This document shows positions 33,905-42,369 of a DNA stretch of 64,000 nucleotides, one piece after another. The position numbers were made by a program, and so were the translations under genes. The notes beneath the pieces are model-generated. The model had not been told where the DNA came from. It ran no database searches and worked only from the letters and a program-made list of their open reading frames with translations. Every line of letters starts with the position of its first letter. Positions within the stretch are counted from its first letter, which is position 1. The DNA comes from Pseudorhizobium endolithicum (GTDB taxonomy: Bacteria > Pseudomonadota > Alphaproteobacteria > Rhizobiales > Rhizobiaceae): assembly GCF_902153245.2 (NCBI RefSeq), contig NZ_CABFWF030000001.1, positions 62,001 to 126,000 of the forward strand. The letters run 5' to 3'.

Positions 33905-36102
33905 CAGATTGCTCTCCGCTTCTGCAGGTTTGCAATGCGATCCGGCAGCTTCGCCTCTGACTGGCTGATGGCCTGACGGGTGACGTTCTTGACGTAAGCC
34001 TGCAGCCCGCCTTGATCGTCCACAGCCACGCCAACAGTTACGTGAACGCCTTCAGCTCGCCCCGTGGCGCTTCCACCTGCGTTGTTATTGGCGGGGATGA
34101 CAGGTGCGACATGGCCGCCGCTGGCATACCCCTTCGCCCGCTTGTGCATCGCATCGAGGTTACGAACGCCGATCCGGTCGGTTGCCTTCTTCGAGAAGAC
34201 GAACTCGCCGCCGTGGACGATACCTGCAGCCTGATGTGCCGCGCCATTGCCGGTGTAGCCGCCAGAGGCGAAGAGGCCCGTGATCTTGCCTGATGCAGCT
34301 TTCGACCACTGAGACCCGCCGCCGAACAGCCCGCGGAATATTCCGCCAAGGCCGCCACCTCCACCGCCGAACAGCCCATCAAAGGCACTGTCGAGAAGCT
34401 TGTCTGCTATCTTGCTGAGGGCGTTCAGTGCAGCATTGGCGAAGGACTTCCATGCGCCCTCGCCATTGGCCAAGCCGGACACGAAGTCATCGACAAAGCC
34501 GCGGGATACGTCCTTTACGAACTGGATCTGTTCCTTCGCGGCCTTCGTGGCTGCCTCAAGGCTCGCCATCGATCCCGCCAGAGCCGAAAGCTCGCTCTGC
34601 TGCTGTGGCGAGAGAGTGATGCCTGCCTGCTGTGCCCGGTTGAGCAAATCCTGCTCATATCGGAGTGCAGCTGCCGCTTCCTCCGTCATGCCCAGCGCCT
34701 GCTGCTCGGCCTGCAGGCTGGCGATGCGTCTGTTCGTGTTGGCGACGATATCCTCGTATTTCTCGCCGGGCGACTTCTTTGCCCTGCTGCCCCCACGCAC
34801 CTTGGGAAGTCCCTCCAGTTCGACCAGAGGACGGCGGCCGGGAGTAGGCAGTTCGGACACACCAAGCTCGCGTGCGGCTCCCTCTGCAGTGTTGCCGATA
34901 CGCCCGAGGGCAGCATCATAGGCGGCACGAGCTGCTGCACGGTCTTCGGCGCCTTGCGATGCTGCGATGGCGTTTCGGTAAATGTCGAGCGCCCGGTCAG
35001 CATCAGAAAGCGCAGGGACAGCGATGTTCGCAAGTTCGTTGAGCGCCTTCGTCAACTGGTTGACGCTTCCCACCTGCCCGGCTGCTGTGCCTCCGATGAG
35101 CGAGATGGCATCTTCTGCAGCCTTTACCTTGCGTTCTGCCTCAGCAGCAGCGGAAGAGGCGTTGATGATCTCGTCAGCAGCAGCGCGAAGCCCTTGAGGA
35201 TCAGCAGCAGCCAATCGCTCAACTTCGTTGCGAAGCCCGATGAAATCAGGCGTACCAGCGGCGGCAGATGCCCGGAACTGCTCAAGCGCATTCTGGAACG
35301 GACGGAATTGCTCATCGATCGCCAGGCGCCCCCATAGGCTCCCGTTCGGCAGGAAGGCGTCAACGAAGTCCTCACGGGCCTCTACGGCCGCAGCTTTGAG
35401 CGTTGACAGGCCTATGCGAGCGGCAGCCGCAAGTTCGGCGTGGCTCTTGAGCACGTACGTGTCCAAGCCCTCGGCCGCCTCACCGAATGCCTCCTTCAGC
35501 GACTTGATGATTTCGCCATGCGCCTTCCAAGCCTCATCCGCCTGCTCGGCAGTGCTCTTGCTGCTCATGAAGTAAGAGATGGCTGCGCTGCCGGCGAGGA
35601 CAAATGCCGTGGTCAGAATGCCAAGGGGGCTGAAGAGACCGGCGAGGGTCGACTTCAAAGCCGTCATTACACCCGTCAACTGGCCGCCGTACATGGTGAT
35701 CTGGGGGAGCTGCTGTGCGAGGAGCACTAAGGGGGACTGACCGGAGGCCAGCATCGTTCCTATGTCCTGAAACTGAAAAGCCAGATTGCGCACGTTCTGC
35801 TGAGCCATGGCCGAAGAGCGACCAACTGCAGCAAGATTTTGGTTGGCGGCCTGCGCGTGGAGACGCAACGCACCAGAAGCCTTGGTTGCTGCTGTAGCCT
35901 CTGCATTCAGAGCGGAAGCGTGCGCCGTGGATCCTTGCGCTGCTTGAGAGGCCATCTTCCCCGCAGACGACGCAGCGGGTCCGAATCCCTCCACAGCGCT
36001 TTCAGCGCGTCGTGCCGCGCCCGTCAGCTTCTCCAGCTTACGCGATGCGTCATCGACGCCTACCGCTCTCGCCTCAATCCCCAGGGTCGCAAGTTCTGCC
36101 AC
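33904..36102 (-). CDS. Tail tape measure protein
   Basis: 732 residues, mostly helical, with a typical N-terminus (MAELATLGIEARAVGVDDAS) and alanine-rich coiled coil, a hydrophobic stretch (ALKSTLAGLFSPLGILTTAF) near residue 160, and a glycine-rich C-terminal region (GLFGGGGGGLGGIF) followed by the FASGGYTGNGAAHQAAGIVH motif common in tape measures. Length would correspond to a tail of about 110 nm by the usual 1.5 angstrom per residue rule. Confidence 0.9.
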   Translation of the reverse strand: MAELATLGIEARAVGVDDASRKLEKLTGAARRAESAVEGFGPAASSAGKMASQAAQGSTAHASALNAEATAATKASGALRLHAQAANQNLAAVGRSSAMAQQNVRNLAFQFQDIGTMLASGQSPLVLLAQQLPQITMYGGQLTGVMTALKSTLAGLFSPLGILTTAFVLAGSAAISYFMSSKSTAEQADEAWKAHGEIIKSLKEAFGEAAEGLDTYVLKSHAELAAAARIGLSTLKAAAVEAREDFVDAFLPNGSLWGRLAIDEQFRPFQNALEQFRASAAAGTPDFIGLRNEVERLAAADPQGLRAAADEIINASSAAAEAERKVKAAEDAISLIGGTAAGQVGSVNQLTKALNELANIAVPALSDADRALDIYRNAIAASQGAEDRAAARAAYDAALGRIGNTAEGAARELGVSELPTPGRRPLVELEGLPKVRGGSRAKKSPGEKYEDIVANTNRRIASLQAEQQALGMTEEAAAALRYEQDLLNRAQQAGITLSPQQQSELSALAGSMASLEAATKAAKEQIQFVKDVSRGFVDDFVSGLANGEGAWKSFANAALNALSKIADKLLDSAFDGLFGGGGGGLGGIFRGLFGGGSQWSKAASGKITGLFASGGYTGNGAAHQAAGIVHGGEFVFSKKATDRIGVRNLDAMHKRAKGYASGGHVAPVIPANNNAGGSATGRAEGVHVTVGVAVDDQGGLQAYVKNVTRQAISQSEAKLPDRIANLQKRRAI

Positions 36103-36156
36103 TGGACTAACCTTTCGAGCATCGGCTATCGTCCCGCTCCAACTTCGGGAGCACGG

Positions 36157-36441
36157 ATGACAAAGCGGTTCATCATTTCGGGATCACAAGAACTCACGAC
36201 GGCCGGCAAGATCGGCGCCGCTCTGTTCGTATTCAGCCCGATCGCCAGTGGTGCGTTCTACTACTGGTTCCTGAGGGAGCTAACCCGCCAATACAGCGGC
36301 AGTCCCGAAGTCCCACTTATGATGATGGGTCTGTGCGGGATCACGTTCCTTGCCGGGATAGTCCTCGTTATCGTCGGACGGTCCTATTCCTACTCCGCGA
36401 GAGAGGCGGAAGAGACCGGCGCTAAGGGATTATGGTCGTAG
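36157..36441 (+). CDS. Small two-helix membrane protein inside the tail operon, opposite strand
   Basis: 94 residues. Two membrane helices (IGAALFVFSPIASGAFYYWF; MMGLCGITFLAGIVLVIVG) and a polar tail. GGGAG precedes the ATG. Convergent with and overlapping the 3' end of tail chaperone T by 20 bases. Opposite orientation suggests a cargo gene expressed in the lysogen; role unknown, superinfection exclusion is one option. Confidence 0.55.
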   Translation: MTKRFIISGSQELTTAGKIGAALFVFSPIASGAFYYWFLRELTRQYSGSPEVPLMMMGLCGITFLAGIVLVIVGRSYSYSAREAEETGAKGLWS

Positions 36442-36835
36442 CTGAGCGCTTGACCACACGTCGGTTCTTCGCCGCCGCGCGGATGCGCTGTTTGGATTCC
36501 GCCACGTCTGCCTCTGTGGCCTCATCCCGCTTATGGCCGCCGGTCTTATTGATGACCGAAAGCACCTCAGCATCGATCCGCCGAATGATGGAAAGCTCCC
36601 ACGGCGAGATGACAGCCCCCGACAAACGGCAGAAGCTTTCAATCTCGCTGTAGGTGATTGGATTGGCAGAAAAGCCAGACTGGCGGGTGTTATGGAGCTC
36701 GATGAACCATCCCCAGATGTGGAGCCCGAATTCAGGCTCCTCTGGTGGCGGATCATTCCTGCGGCGAGGAAGGAAGAACGCGGTCGCGTAGGCGATTAAG
36801 CCTTCTGCGACCGCTTCGTAAAATTCGCGTCCTCG
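36422..36835 (-). CDS. Tail assembly chaperone T, made as a G-T frameshift fusion
   Basis: The frame is open only after a TGA at 36836-36838 and encodes the usual T-like protein: FGLHIWGWFIELHNTRQSGF, then NPITYSEIESFCRLSGAVIS and PWELSIIRRIDAEVL. The first ATG in this frame is at 36625, in the middle of the conserved domain, so it is not an independent gene. It is produced by a -1 shift from gene G within the ~40-base overlap. GpGT fusions bind the tape measure during tail assembly. Confidence 0.8.
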   Translation of the reverse strand, partial: RGREFYEAVAEGLIAYATAFFLPRRRNDPPPEEPEFGLHIWGWFIELHNTRQSGFSANPITYSEIESFCRLSGAVISPWELSIIRRIDAEVLSVINKTGGHKRDEATEADVAESKQRIRAAAKNRRVVKRSATTIIP

Positions 36836-37212
36836 TCAGCCGCAGCATCAACCTGCTCTGCGATGAAGAAGTAGCGCGGATCAGAGATGATCTTCATCAC
36901 CTCCTCAGGCGTGGCCGGAACAGCCTGGCCGCCGCGGGTCATGTTCCAAGAGACGACGGAAGCCGCGACGATTTCGTTCGTCCGCTCCTCCACCTCCTCC
37001 ACCGTCCCGATCTTCTTCGGGTTCTTGCGGTTCTCGCGGATGGCTGCATTGGCAAGCCGGCGTTGGATCCGCTTCACCCGCTCCGAACGGTAGGATGCCA
37101 CCTCGATCTCCAGCCCGGTCTTCTCACGAGTGACGGGGTGGATGATCTCGACGGTGAAGGTATCTTCGAAGTCGAACGAGACTTCCTGCTCGAATTTCTC
37201 GAGGTCGAACAT
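36796..37212 (-). CDS. Tail assembly chaperone G
   Basis: 138 residues, MFDLEKFEQEVSFDFEDTFT start, helical with ASYRSERVKRIQRRLANAAI. Typical gpG between the tail tube and tape measure. Ends just after the AATTTTA slip site. Confidence 0.85.
   Translation of the reverse strand: MFDLEKFEQEVSFDFEDTFTVEIIHPVTREKTGLEIEVASYRSERVKRIQRRLANAAIRENRKNPKKIGTVEEVEERTNEIVAASVVSWNMTRGGQAVPATPEEVMKIISDPRYFFIAEQVDAAADEDANFTKRSQKA
36819..36825 (-). promoter_or_regulatory. Candidate -1 programmed ribosomal frameshift site (AATTTTA)
   Basis: In the short window between the T-frame stop (36836-36838) and the G-frame stop (36796-36798), the only run that lets a tRNA re-pair after slipping back one base is AAT TTT ACG: UUU re-pairs on UUU. 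The shift joins ...EDANF to YEAVAEGLIAYATAF... The heptamer is not a classic XXXYYYZ. Confidence 0.6.
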
Positions 37213-37221
37213 AGGCGCTCC

Positions 37222-37716
37222 TTACGGCGTGGTGTCGGCAGGTTCGACGGTCAGGATCTCGGTGTTGATCCCGATTGCGAAGGTGCGGCGAAGCACATTG
37301 TCGCCGGCGCCGATCTGCTTCCGGGCCGACATGACCAGTCCTCGGAAGTAGTCGACGCTGTTGGAGAAGTCCGCGCTCGGAGCGTCCTCGTACTCGACCT
37401 TGAAGTTGTAGAGGAACTTCGTCTGTTCGGCCGCACGAAGCGCGATCTGGCCCGGGTCAAGCGGGTCATCACCGACGACCAGGGAGATGGTGCCGGCATC
37501 ACGGGCGCCCTTGAGATGGCGAACGCGGCCGTCGCTGAGAGACTGGAACGTGACGTCAGCGGATTCGTCACCGATCTCTCCGCCGTCTTCTACCTCACCA
37601 ATCGGAACCCAGGTCAGTGCCTCGAAATCTTCGATTGCAGTGGCGTCGGAGGTGTAGTCGATGGAGGTCGTGCCCCCGATGAAATACTTGGCGCCGGTCG
37701 CCGTGGTAATAGCCAT
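37222..37716 (-). CDS. Major tail tube protein
   Basis: 164 residues, compact beta-rich, with FEALTWVPIGEVEDGGEIGD and the C-terminal EILTVEPAD. Directly upstream of chaperone G and after the tail terminator, the regular position for the tube subunit of siphophages. Confidence 0.8.
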   Translation of the reverse strand: MAITTATGAKYFIGGTTSIDYTSDATAIEDFEALTWVPIGEVEDGGEIGDESADVTFQSLSDGRVRHLKGARDAGTISLVVGDDPLDPGQIALRAAEQTKFLYNFKVEYEDAPSADFSNSVDYFRGLVMSARKQIGAGDNVLRRTFAIGINTEILTVEPADTTP

Positions 37717-37728
37717 CGGTATGCTCCT

Positions 37729-38175
37729 TTATGGCTGGTAGGTTTCGTATCCGATTGTGACAGGGACCGTCACCGAACCGTTCTGGGGCGGCTGCGGGAT
37801 CGCGTAGGGCTTGCGGTAGATCTTCAGCCGGATTCCGCCCTGATCGAGGATGAGCCCGAGCGGGAAGTGCGCGATGATTCTGTCCGCGATCTGCAGGGGG
37901 TTCACCAAACTCTCCTCACCTGAGGGATGATGAACCGTCACCTGATAGATCCCACGGTGCTGCTGGCGACCCTGAGAGAGGGTTCGCGTTACTGTCCGGT
38001 TTGGCAGAAAGTTGACCTCAAGAAATCGCGGCGGCTTTGGCTTCACTTTCCCGTCCGGACCTTTCCCGGGAAAGTCGATATTCGGCCAGGAGATTGGCCA
38101 CGCGGGATTGAACACGAGCGCAGCCAATCGTGCCGACAGCGCGCCATAGATGTTCGCTTCCACACCAGTGGCCAT
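37729..38175 (-). CDS. Tail terminator-like protein (DUF4128 type)
   Basis: 148 residues, MATGVEANIYGALSARLAAL start and FLEVNFLPNRTVTRTLSQGR, a pattern of DUF4128/gpU-like proteins that cap the tail tube. Position between HK97 gp10-like and tube genes fits. Confidence 0.75.
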   Translation of the reverse strand: MATGVEANIYGALSARLAALVFNPAWPISWPNIDFPGKGPDGKVKPKPPRFLEVNFLPNRTVTRTLSQGRQQHRGIYQVTVHHPSGEESLVNPLQIADRIIAHFPLGLILDQGGIRLKIYRKPYAIPQPPQNGSVTVPVTIGYETYQP

Positions 38176-38193
38176 TCGTGTAAATCCCTATCG

Positions 38194-38388
38194 ATGTCTG
38201 AAAAGCCGCCCCTGACCGATGACCAGGTTCATGCCAAGCTGAGCGAGGCGTGGAACCTGTTGGCTCGGGAGAGCGGATCAAGCGAGTTCGGCAACAACGT
38301 CTTGGCTACCGCCCGCAAGGTGCTGTTCACCCTGCAGGCCGCGTTGGTGAAGCGATCGGATGACGCTAAAGCCCAAGACGACGCTTGA
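38194..38388 (+). CDS. Small hypothetical protein, opposite strand
   Basis: 64 residues (MSEKPPLTDDQVHAKLSEAW...), all-helical. Divergent from the tail terminator gene and overlapping the gp10-like gene by 23 bases at the 3' ends. No clear ribosome site, so existence is uncertain. Confidence 0.4.
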   Translation: MSEKPPLTDDQVHAKLSEAWNLLARESGSSEFGNNVLATARKVLFTLQAALVKRSDDAKAQDDA

Positions 38389-38812
38389 GCTCTGCTGCCT
38401 GCCTCTCGACTATCCCCTGCCACTGTTGAGCCGCTGATCGCACGAAGGCGTCGGGCGGCTGTCCGTTACTGCCGAACTCCCGAAAGCCAGCGTATGCGGC
38501 TGTGTAGCCGAAATAGAGCGTGTCTTTCACATCTGCCCCGGCGATCACCGCTTCGATCTGTCCGAAGTCCGCGGAGTATGAGCCTCCCTCACTCGGCTGC
38601 GCACCGGGATTGATCCGAGGCATCGCAGCAGTCGAGGCCATCAAGGATGCCCTCAAGAAGCCGGTGTCGATTCGCATCCTGCCGCCTTGCGCGACTGGCT
38701 TCTGCATCTCCTCCACGACTTCCTGCACGCTCTCCTTGAAGACCGCTTCGATCGCCCCCGGCACCTTCTCAGCGAAGGCGGCTACCTGCGCAGAGAACGA
38801 CAGCTTCGCCAT
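38366..38812 (-). CDS. HK97 gp10-like head-tail connector
   Basis: 148 residues. VAQGGRMRIDTGFLRASLMA and the C-terminal AYAGFREFGSNGQPPDAFVR are family hallmarks. The N-terminal helix VFKESVQEVVEEMQKPV is also typical. Structural protein joining head and tail. Confidence 0.85.
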   Translation of the reverse strand: MAKLSFSAQVAAFAEKVPGAIEAVFKESVQEVVEEMQKPVAQGGRMRIDTGFLRASLMASTAAMPRINPGAQPSEGGSYSADFGQIEAVIAGADVKDTLYFGYTAAYAGFREFGSNGQPPDAFVRSAAQQWQGIVERQAAELKRRLGL

Positions 38813-39849
38813 CAGGCAGCCTCAGCACGGAACCTGCGCTCCACGGCGCCGATGTAGTCGATCTTATAGGTGACGTGGCACCTGCACCCGGAAATCTCGT
38901 TGATGGGCGCCCTCGGGTCGCCTGGGTACCGTAGCGTGGCTCCCGATGAGCTGATGAAGACGCCGTCGATCGAGACCGACGTATTGTTGAGCGCCCTGTG
39001 GGTGTGGCGCACGCGGCTGTCACCGGCAGAGCGCCAGATCTTCACCACATCCCGCGCTTCGATCTTGCCGGCGTTGATCTGCTGGCGAATGGCGTTGTCA
39101 CGGGCAGAGCCGAGCGCCATCATCGTTTCTGTACGGGCCACCATCTCACCACGAAGGCGGAGGTTGTTGTCGTTCAAGCGGCTGACGATCCGCTGCACAT
39201 CCTCTGCCTTCAGAGCCTTCCCGTCGCGGATGGCAGCTAGAACCGTGCGGTCGAAGCGCTTATCCCGGGTGGTGAGGTCCAGATACTTCTTCATCAGGTC
39301 CGGGTCACCGGAGAGAAGGTTCTGGCGGGCCCGTTCGATGTATTCGATCTGGCGATGCGTCAGGCCTATAACGCCGCCCTCACGCTTGCCGGTGACGCGG
39401 TTCACCCGTCCAACGGCATCAAGAGCCGTCTGGCGAGGATTGGCCCCACGCTGCAATCCCTGCTCCAGAGCGTAGCGAACACCCTGGCGCTGATCTTCGG
39501 TGATGTGTGTCACCATCGAGGACGACAACTCACGAAGGATGGTCTCTGCCTCTGGATTTCGGACACCGAAGCGGAAGACAACTTTCGCGCCTTCCGGGTC
39601 TCGCACCGTCGGCAACTCGCCAACGGCATTGATGCCCCCGGCGTTGAACGCTTCCTGGAGGGCGAGATCGAGCGCGGAGAACGCCTCCGGTTCCAGCATC
39701 ATTGCCTCGATCGCCCCATTCAAGTCGCCACGCTCCAGACGCTCAATCACGCGCTGAAGCACGATGGCAGACTTGATGGCCTCAACACCTTCACGAAACG
39801 CCGCGGCAAGGCGAGGCTCATAGGTGTTGAGGAGTTCTTCGAAGGTCAT
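38812..39849 (-). CDS. Head morphogenesis protein (Mu F / SPP1 gp7-like C-domain)
   Basis: 345 residues. The C-terminal domain has the signature MVARTETMMALGSARDNAIR ... WRSAGDSRVRHTHRAL ... INEISGCRCHVTYKIDYI found in SPP1 gp7/Mu gpF minor head proteins. N-terminus is helical. Overlaps the preceding 56-residue gene by ATGA. In this phage it sits after the connectors rather than next to the portal. Confidence 0.85.
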   Translation of the reverse strand: MTFEELLNTYEPRLAAAFREGVEAIKSAIVLQRVIERLERGDLNGAIEAMMLEPEAFSALDLALQEAFNAGGINAVGELPTVRDPEGAKVVFRFGVRNPEAETILRELSSSMVTHITEDQRQGVRYALEQGLQRGANPRQTALDAVGRVNRVTGKREGGVIGLTHRQIEYIERARQNLLSGDPDLMKKYLDLTTRDKRFDRTVLAAIRDGKALKAEDVQRIVSRLNDNNLRLRGEMVARTETMMALGSARDNAIRQQINAGKIEARDVVKIWRSAGDSRVRHTHRALNNTSVSIDGVFISSSGATLRYPGDPRAPINEISGCRCHVTYKIDYIGAVERRFRAEAA

Positions 39850-40016
39850 GCGGTCGGAACGCTCGCCTTGGCGATCTGCTTTTCGGCTGTCTTGGTGGCC
39901 GGCTCTACCAGCCCCATCTTCTCCAGCGTCGAAGCCTTGACCGAAGACAGTTCCGGCGTGTCACCGATCCTGTAGCGCTCAAACGGCTTGATGACCTTTA
40001 CCTTGATCTTCGCCAT
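39846..40016 (-). CDS. 56-residue phage head-tail protein
   Basis: MAKIKVKVIKPFERYRIGDT begins a small beta-strand protein of the kind often found beside head-tail connectors (KVIKPF...GD...). ATGA overlap with the next gene. Confidence 0.7.
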   Translation of the reverse strand: MAKIKVKVIKPFERYRIGDTPELSSVKASTLEKMGLVEPATKTAEKQIAKASVPTA

Positions 40017-40032
40017 GTCGGTTCCTTTCGGG

Positions 40033-40437
40033 TTAAACAGTCAGATCGAGTTCGTAGAGGACGGCAACACCGGCTGGCGCCAGCGGCCTCACTTCGATGA
40101 TTTCAATGAACGCCGTGTCCGCCGCCACATCCTCGGCCCTCACGCCGATCGCCACCTGATGGCTCTTCATCGGCACAGCGTCAGGATCGGCCGTGACGGT
40201 CAGCGTGTGGCGGGTTTGGCCTATGAGGGTACCCGAGGCATCGCGCACCTCCTGAAACCCCTCCACGGCGTACAGCGTCTTGTAGGTCGGACCCCCGCCC
40301 GGCTGCGGGTCCCACTCTGGTCCCGTTGCCTCGCCAGGTATGCGCAGCGTTACCGGGTAGCCGTTGGGTTGGGAGATGTCGGAGACGGAGCGGATGGCAT
40401 CGCTCACCTCTGCGGCGATAGCGTTCCAGTCCTCCAT
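40033..40437 (-). CDS. Head-tail joining protein, stopper-like position
   Basis: 134 residues from 40437 (MEDWNAIAAEVSDAIRSVSD). Middle GGGPTYKTLYAVEGFQEVRD, and a beta-rich end. Position between the DnaT-like connector and the small protein suggests a head-closure protein; family not named with confidence. Confidence 0.65.
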   Translation of the reverse strand: MEDWNAIAAEVSDAIRSVSDISQPNGYPVTLRIPGEATGPEWDPQPGGGPTYKTLYAVEGFQEVRDASGTLIGQTRHTLTVTADPDAVPMKSHQVAIGVRAEDVAADTAFIEIIEVRPLAPAGVAVLYELDLTV

Positions 40438-40925
40438 CAGAACCTCGCGAGCGTCGTGACGGTGGTGCCGGTTGGTGCCGGCGTGAGGATCTCCGCGAGA
40501 ATGCCATCGACGATGGGCAAAACTGCTCTTGCAGTCGCATTTCCAACGACTTCCCACTGGATCTTATCAACTCGCGTGAGAACCTTCTGGGGCCCGGCCG
40601 CAGCGTCGGGAGCCAGTGACCCCGGCTTCGCCAGTTCCCGCAGCGCAAGTTCATAGGCCGCATGTTCGATCGGCTTCGGCGTGGCATCTTCGGCAAGCGC
40701 CTGTCCCCGCCAAGTGACGTTCTTTCGCGGCCACAGCAGATCCTGATCTACGGTGGCAATCACGCCTGGGTACCGGCTACCATAAAAGGCATCCAGTGCC
40801 TGGGACCCACGGATAAGCGCCGCGGTGCGCTTGGCATCGTCGACACCTGCCGCAGCCCACGCCGCATTGCCTCGGTCCTCATGATAGGTCAGCGCAGCCG
40901 GAAGATTGCCGTAGTGCTCTGACAT
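40437..40925 (-). CDS. DnaT-like ssDNA-binding / gp6-type connector protein
   Basis: 162 residues. RGSQALDAFYGSRYPGVIAT and LLWPRKNVTWRGQALAEDAT with IEHAAYELALRELA match the phage family annotated DnaT-like ssDNA-binding protein; by position it acts as an adaptor between portal and tail. Stop overlaps the downstream start. Confidence 0.75.
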   Translation of the reverse strand: MSEHYGNLPAALTYHEDRGNAAWAAAGVDDAKRTAALIRGSQALDAFYGSRYPGVIATVDQDLLWPRKNVTWRGQALAEDATPKPIEHAAYELALRELAKPGSLAPDAAAGPQKVLTRVDKIQWEVVGNATARAVLPIVDGILAEILTPAPTGTTVTTLARF

Positions 40926-41329
40926 CAGTTCACTCCCGTGCCAACGAAGGCTGTAAGGTCGACGGACAGCCAGCGATCATCCGCGAGCTTCGCCACGGCA
41001 GCGACCGCGGCGGAGGCGTCGTCGGTCTCGTCGCCTTCTTCGTCAAAGAGGTTGGTGATTTCGCATCGCTTGCCGGTGTCCGTCACAGCTTGCCTTAGCG
41101 CGACGTTCACAGAGACGACATCTGGATTGGCGGCATGGACTGTTTCAACGCGTCCGGTCCCATCGTGGATGTATGCCAGAGCATCGATCTCATCTGCTCG
41201 GCGTATTGCTTCGGCAATGGCTGCTTCTCGTCGTAGCCCAGCCACCAATACGCAATCTGCACCACTGCGGCGCACTGCCCAGGCTGAACGGTGAGGGACG
41301 GCATGGAAGGCTGCAGGGCGAAAGTTCAT
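40925..41329 (-). CDS. Hypothetical phage head protein
   Basis: 134 residues from an ATG overlapping the upstream stop (ATGA). VLVAGLRREAAIAEAIRRAD suggests a helix-strand protein. No family recognised. An alternative frame at 41107-41304 was considered and dropped. Confidence 0.55.
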   Translation of the reverse strand: MNFRPAAFHAVPHRSAWAVRRSGADCVLVAGLRREAAIAEAIRRADEIDALAYIHDGTGRVETVHAANPDVVSVNVALRQAVTDTGKRCEITNLFDEEGDETDDASAAVAAVAKLADDRWLSVDLTAFVGTGVN

Positions 41330-41727
41330 AGCCATTGCTTCCCCTTCCCCTGCGTCGAGGTATAGGCGTTGATCAGGCCCTCAGTAATCATTTGGATGCC
41401 ATAGGCTTCCATCTCGATCCCCGGGCTGTCTTCGCCTATGTGGCGGCAAAGAAACTGCCAGACATGCACAGCCTCATGCACAATGGTGGAGATGACCTCC
41501 AGTGCGTTACGCTCGCTGGCCTCGAAGACAATGACGTAGATGATTGCTTCGCCCGTAGTGTCATTGACTGCGAGATGGGTATAGCCGCCGCAGTGAGCCT
41601 TCCCGGGCCACGGCTCGGGCATCCGCACCCGCTTCATTTCCTTGTCCCAGGCCGCCTGGGATGGGACGAAACCGATCGCGACCGGTTGCCAGCCGCGATC
41701 GATCCAGATGACGCGGTCCTTGCTCAA
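41326..41727 (-). CDS. Putative phage zincin (HEAVH) in the head gene cluster
   Basis: 133 residues. ALEVISTIVHEAVHVWQFLC contains HExxH (residues 84-88), and Glu in IEMEAYGIQ about 20 residues later fits a gluzincin third ligand. No signal peptide. It lies between capsid-associated and connector genes, so it could process head proteins or act in DNA delivery, but a role is not established. Confidence 0.65.
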   Translation of the reverse strand: MSKDRVIWIDRGWQPVAIGFVPSQAAWDKEMKRVRMPEPWPGKAHCGGYTHLAVNDTTGEAIIYVIVFEASERNALEVISTIVHEAVHVWQFLCRHIGEDSPGIEMEAYGIQMITEGLINAYTSTQGKGKQWL

Positions 41728-42317
41728 CCGCGGCGCTTCAGTTCAGCTTCGATCGCAGTGTTGGCTTCTTCACCATTGCTTACCGGATCGTCGCTGAGCT
41801 TGGACGCGAGAGACCGACGCTCCTGCCAGGTGAGGTCCTTCCAGTTGGCCGGGATCTCGACCTTGGACCGCTCGTCGGTATCGCCAGTGCCGCCATTGCC
41901 AGTGCCGCCGGCCGGCTGATCTCCAACGATCTTCTGAGCGCCGGGCATAACTGCCTCGCCAGCCTGTCCGATCGTCTGTGCCGGCTTGCCGGTGGAGAGG
42001 TCGGTGTTGCTGGCCTTGATGCCGATGCCGCCAACGGCAGAGACTTCGGCATTGGCCGCGAAGTTGCCCTCGCTGTCGGCCAGCGGCCTGCTCGTACCCT
42101 CCGGATCGGGCTTGATCGGCTCGATGCTGGAAAGAGCGGTTGAAGACTGCCGAGCAGCCTTTTCCGCCTGTTCCGCCATCTTTTCGAAGGCGCTGGCGAG
42201 ACGTTCGGTAGCATCGCCGCCGAGGCGATTGGCGCGGGAGCGCAGGATCTGCGCGCGGCTCTCATCACGGCGAGCGATCGCCTCCGCAAGCTGCGGATCA
42301 TTCTTATGATCAGTCAT
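41724..42317 (-). CDS. Phage head-associated protein with disordered N-terminal half
   Basis: 197 residues. Start at 42317 is chosen because GGAG lies 8 bases upstream. N-terminal charged helix, glycine/threonine-rich middle (GGTGNGGTGDTDERS) and a C-terminal domain (WKDLTWQERRSLASKLSDDP ... IEAELKRRG) that I have seen at the ends of phage structural proteins. It follows the capsid gene, where decoration proteins are common. Confidence 0.6.
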   Translation of the reverse strand: MTDHKNDPQLAEAIARRDESRAQILRSRANRLGGDATERLASAFEKMAEQAEKAARQSSTALSSIEPIKPDPEGTSRPLADSEGNFAANAEVSAVGGIGIKASNTDLSTGKPAQTIGQAGEAVMPGAQKIVGDQPAGGTGNGGTGDTDERSKVEIPANWKDLTWQERRSLASKLSDDPVSNGEEANTAIEAELKRRG

Positions 42318-42369
42318 TGTCATTTCTCCAGATTGAGGGGTGAATGGAGAGGGGCCGAAGCCCCTACCC

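Noticed and set aside
36430..36756. Alternative minus frame in the tail chaperone T region
   Set aside because: The T frame shows the conserved tail-chaperone pattern; this one is Ser/Arg-rich without resemblance.
41107..41304. Alternative 65-codon minus frame
   Set aside because: The 134-residue frame in the same place is ATGA-coupled to its neighbour and covers the whole interval.
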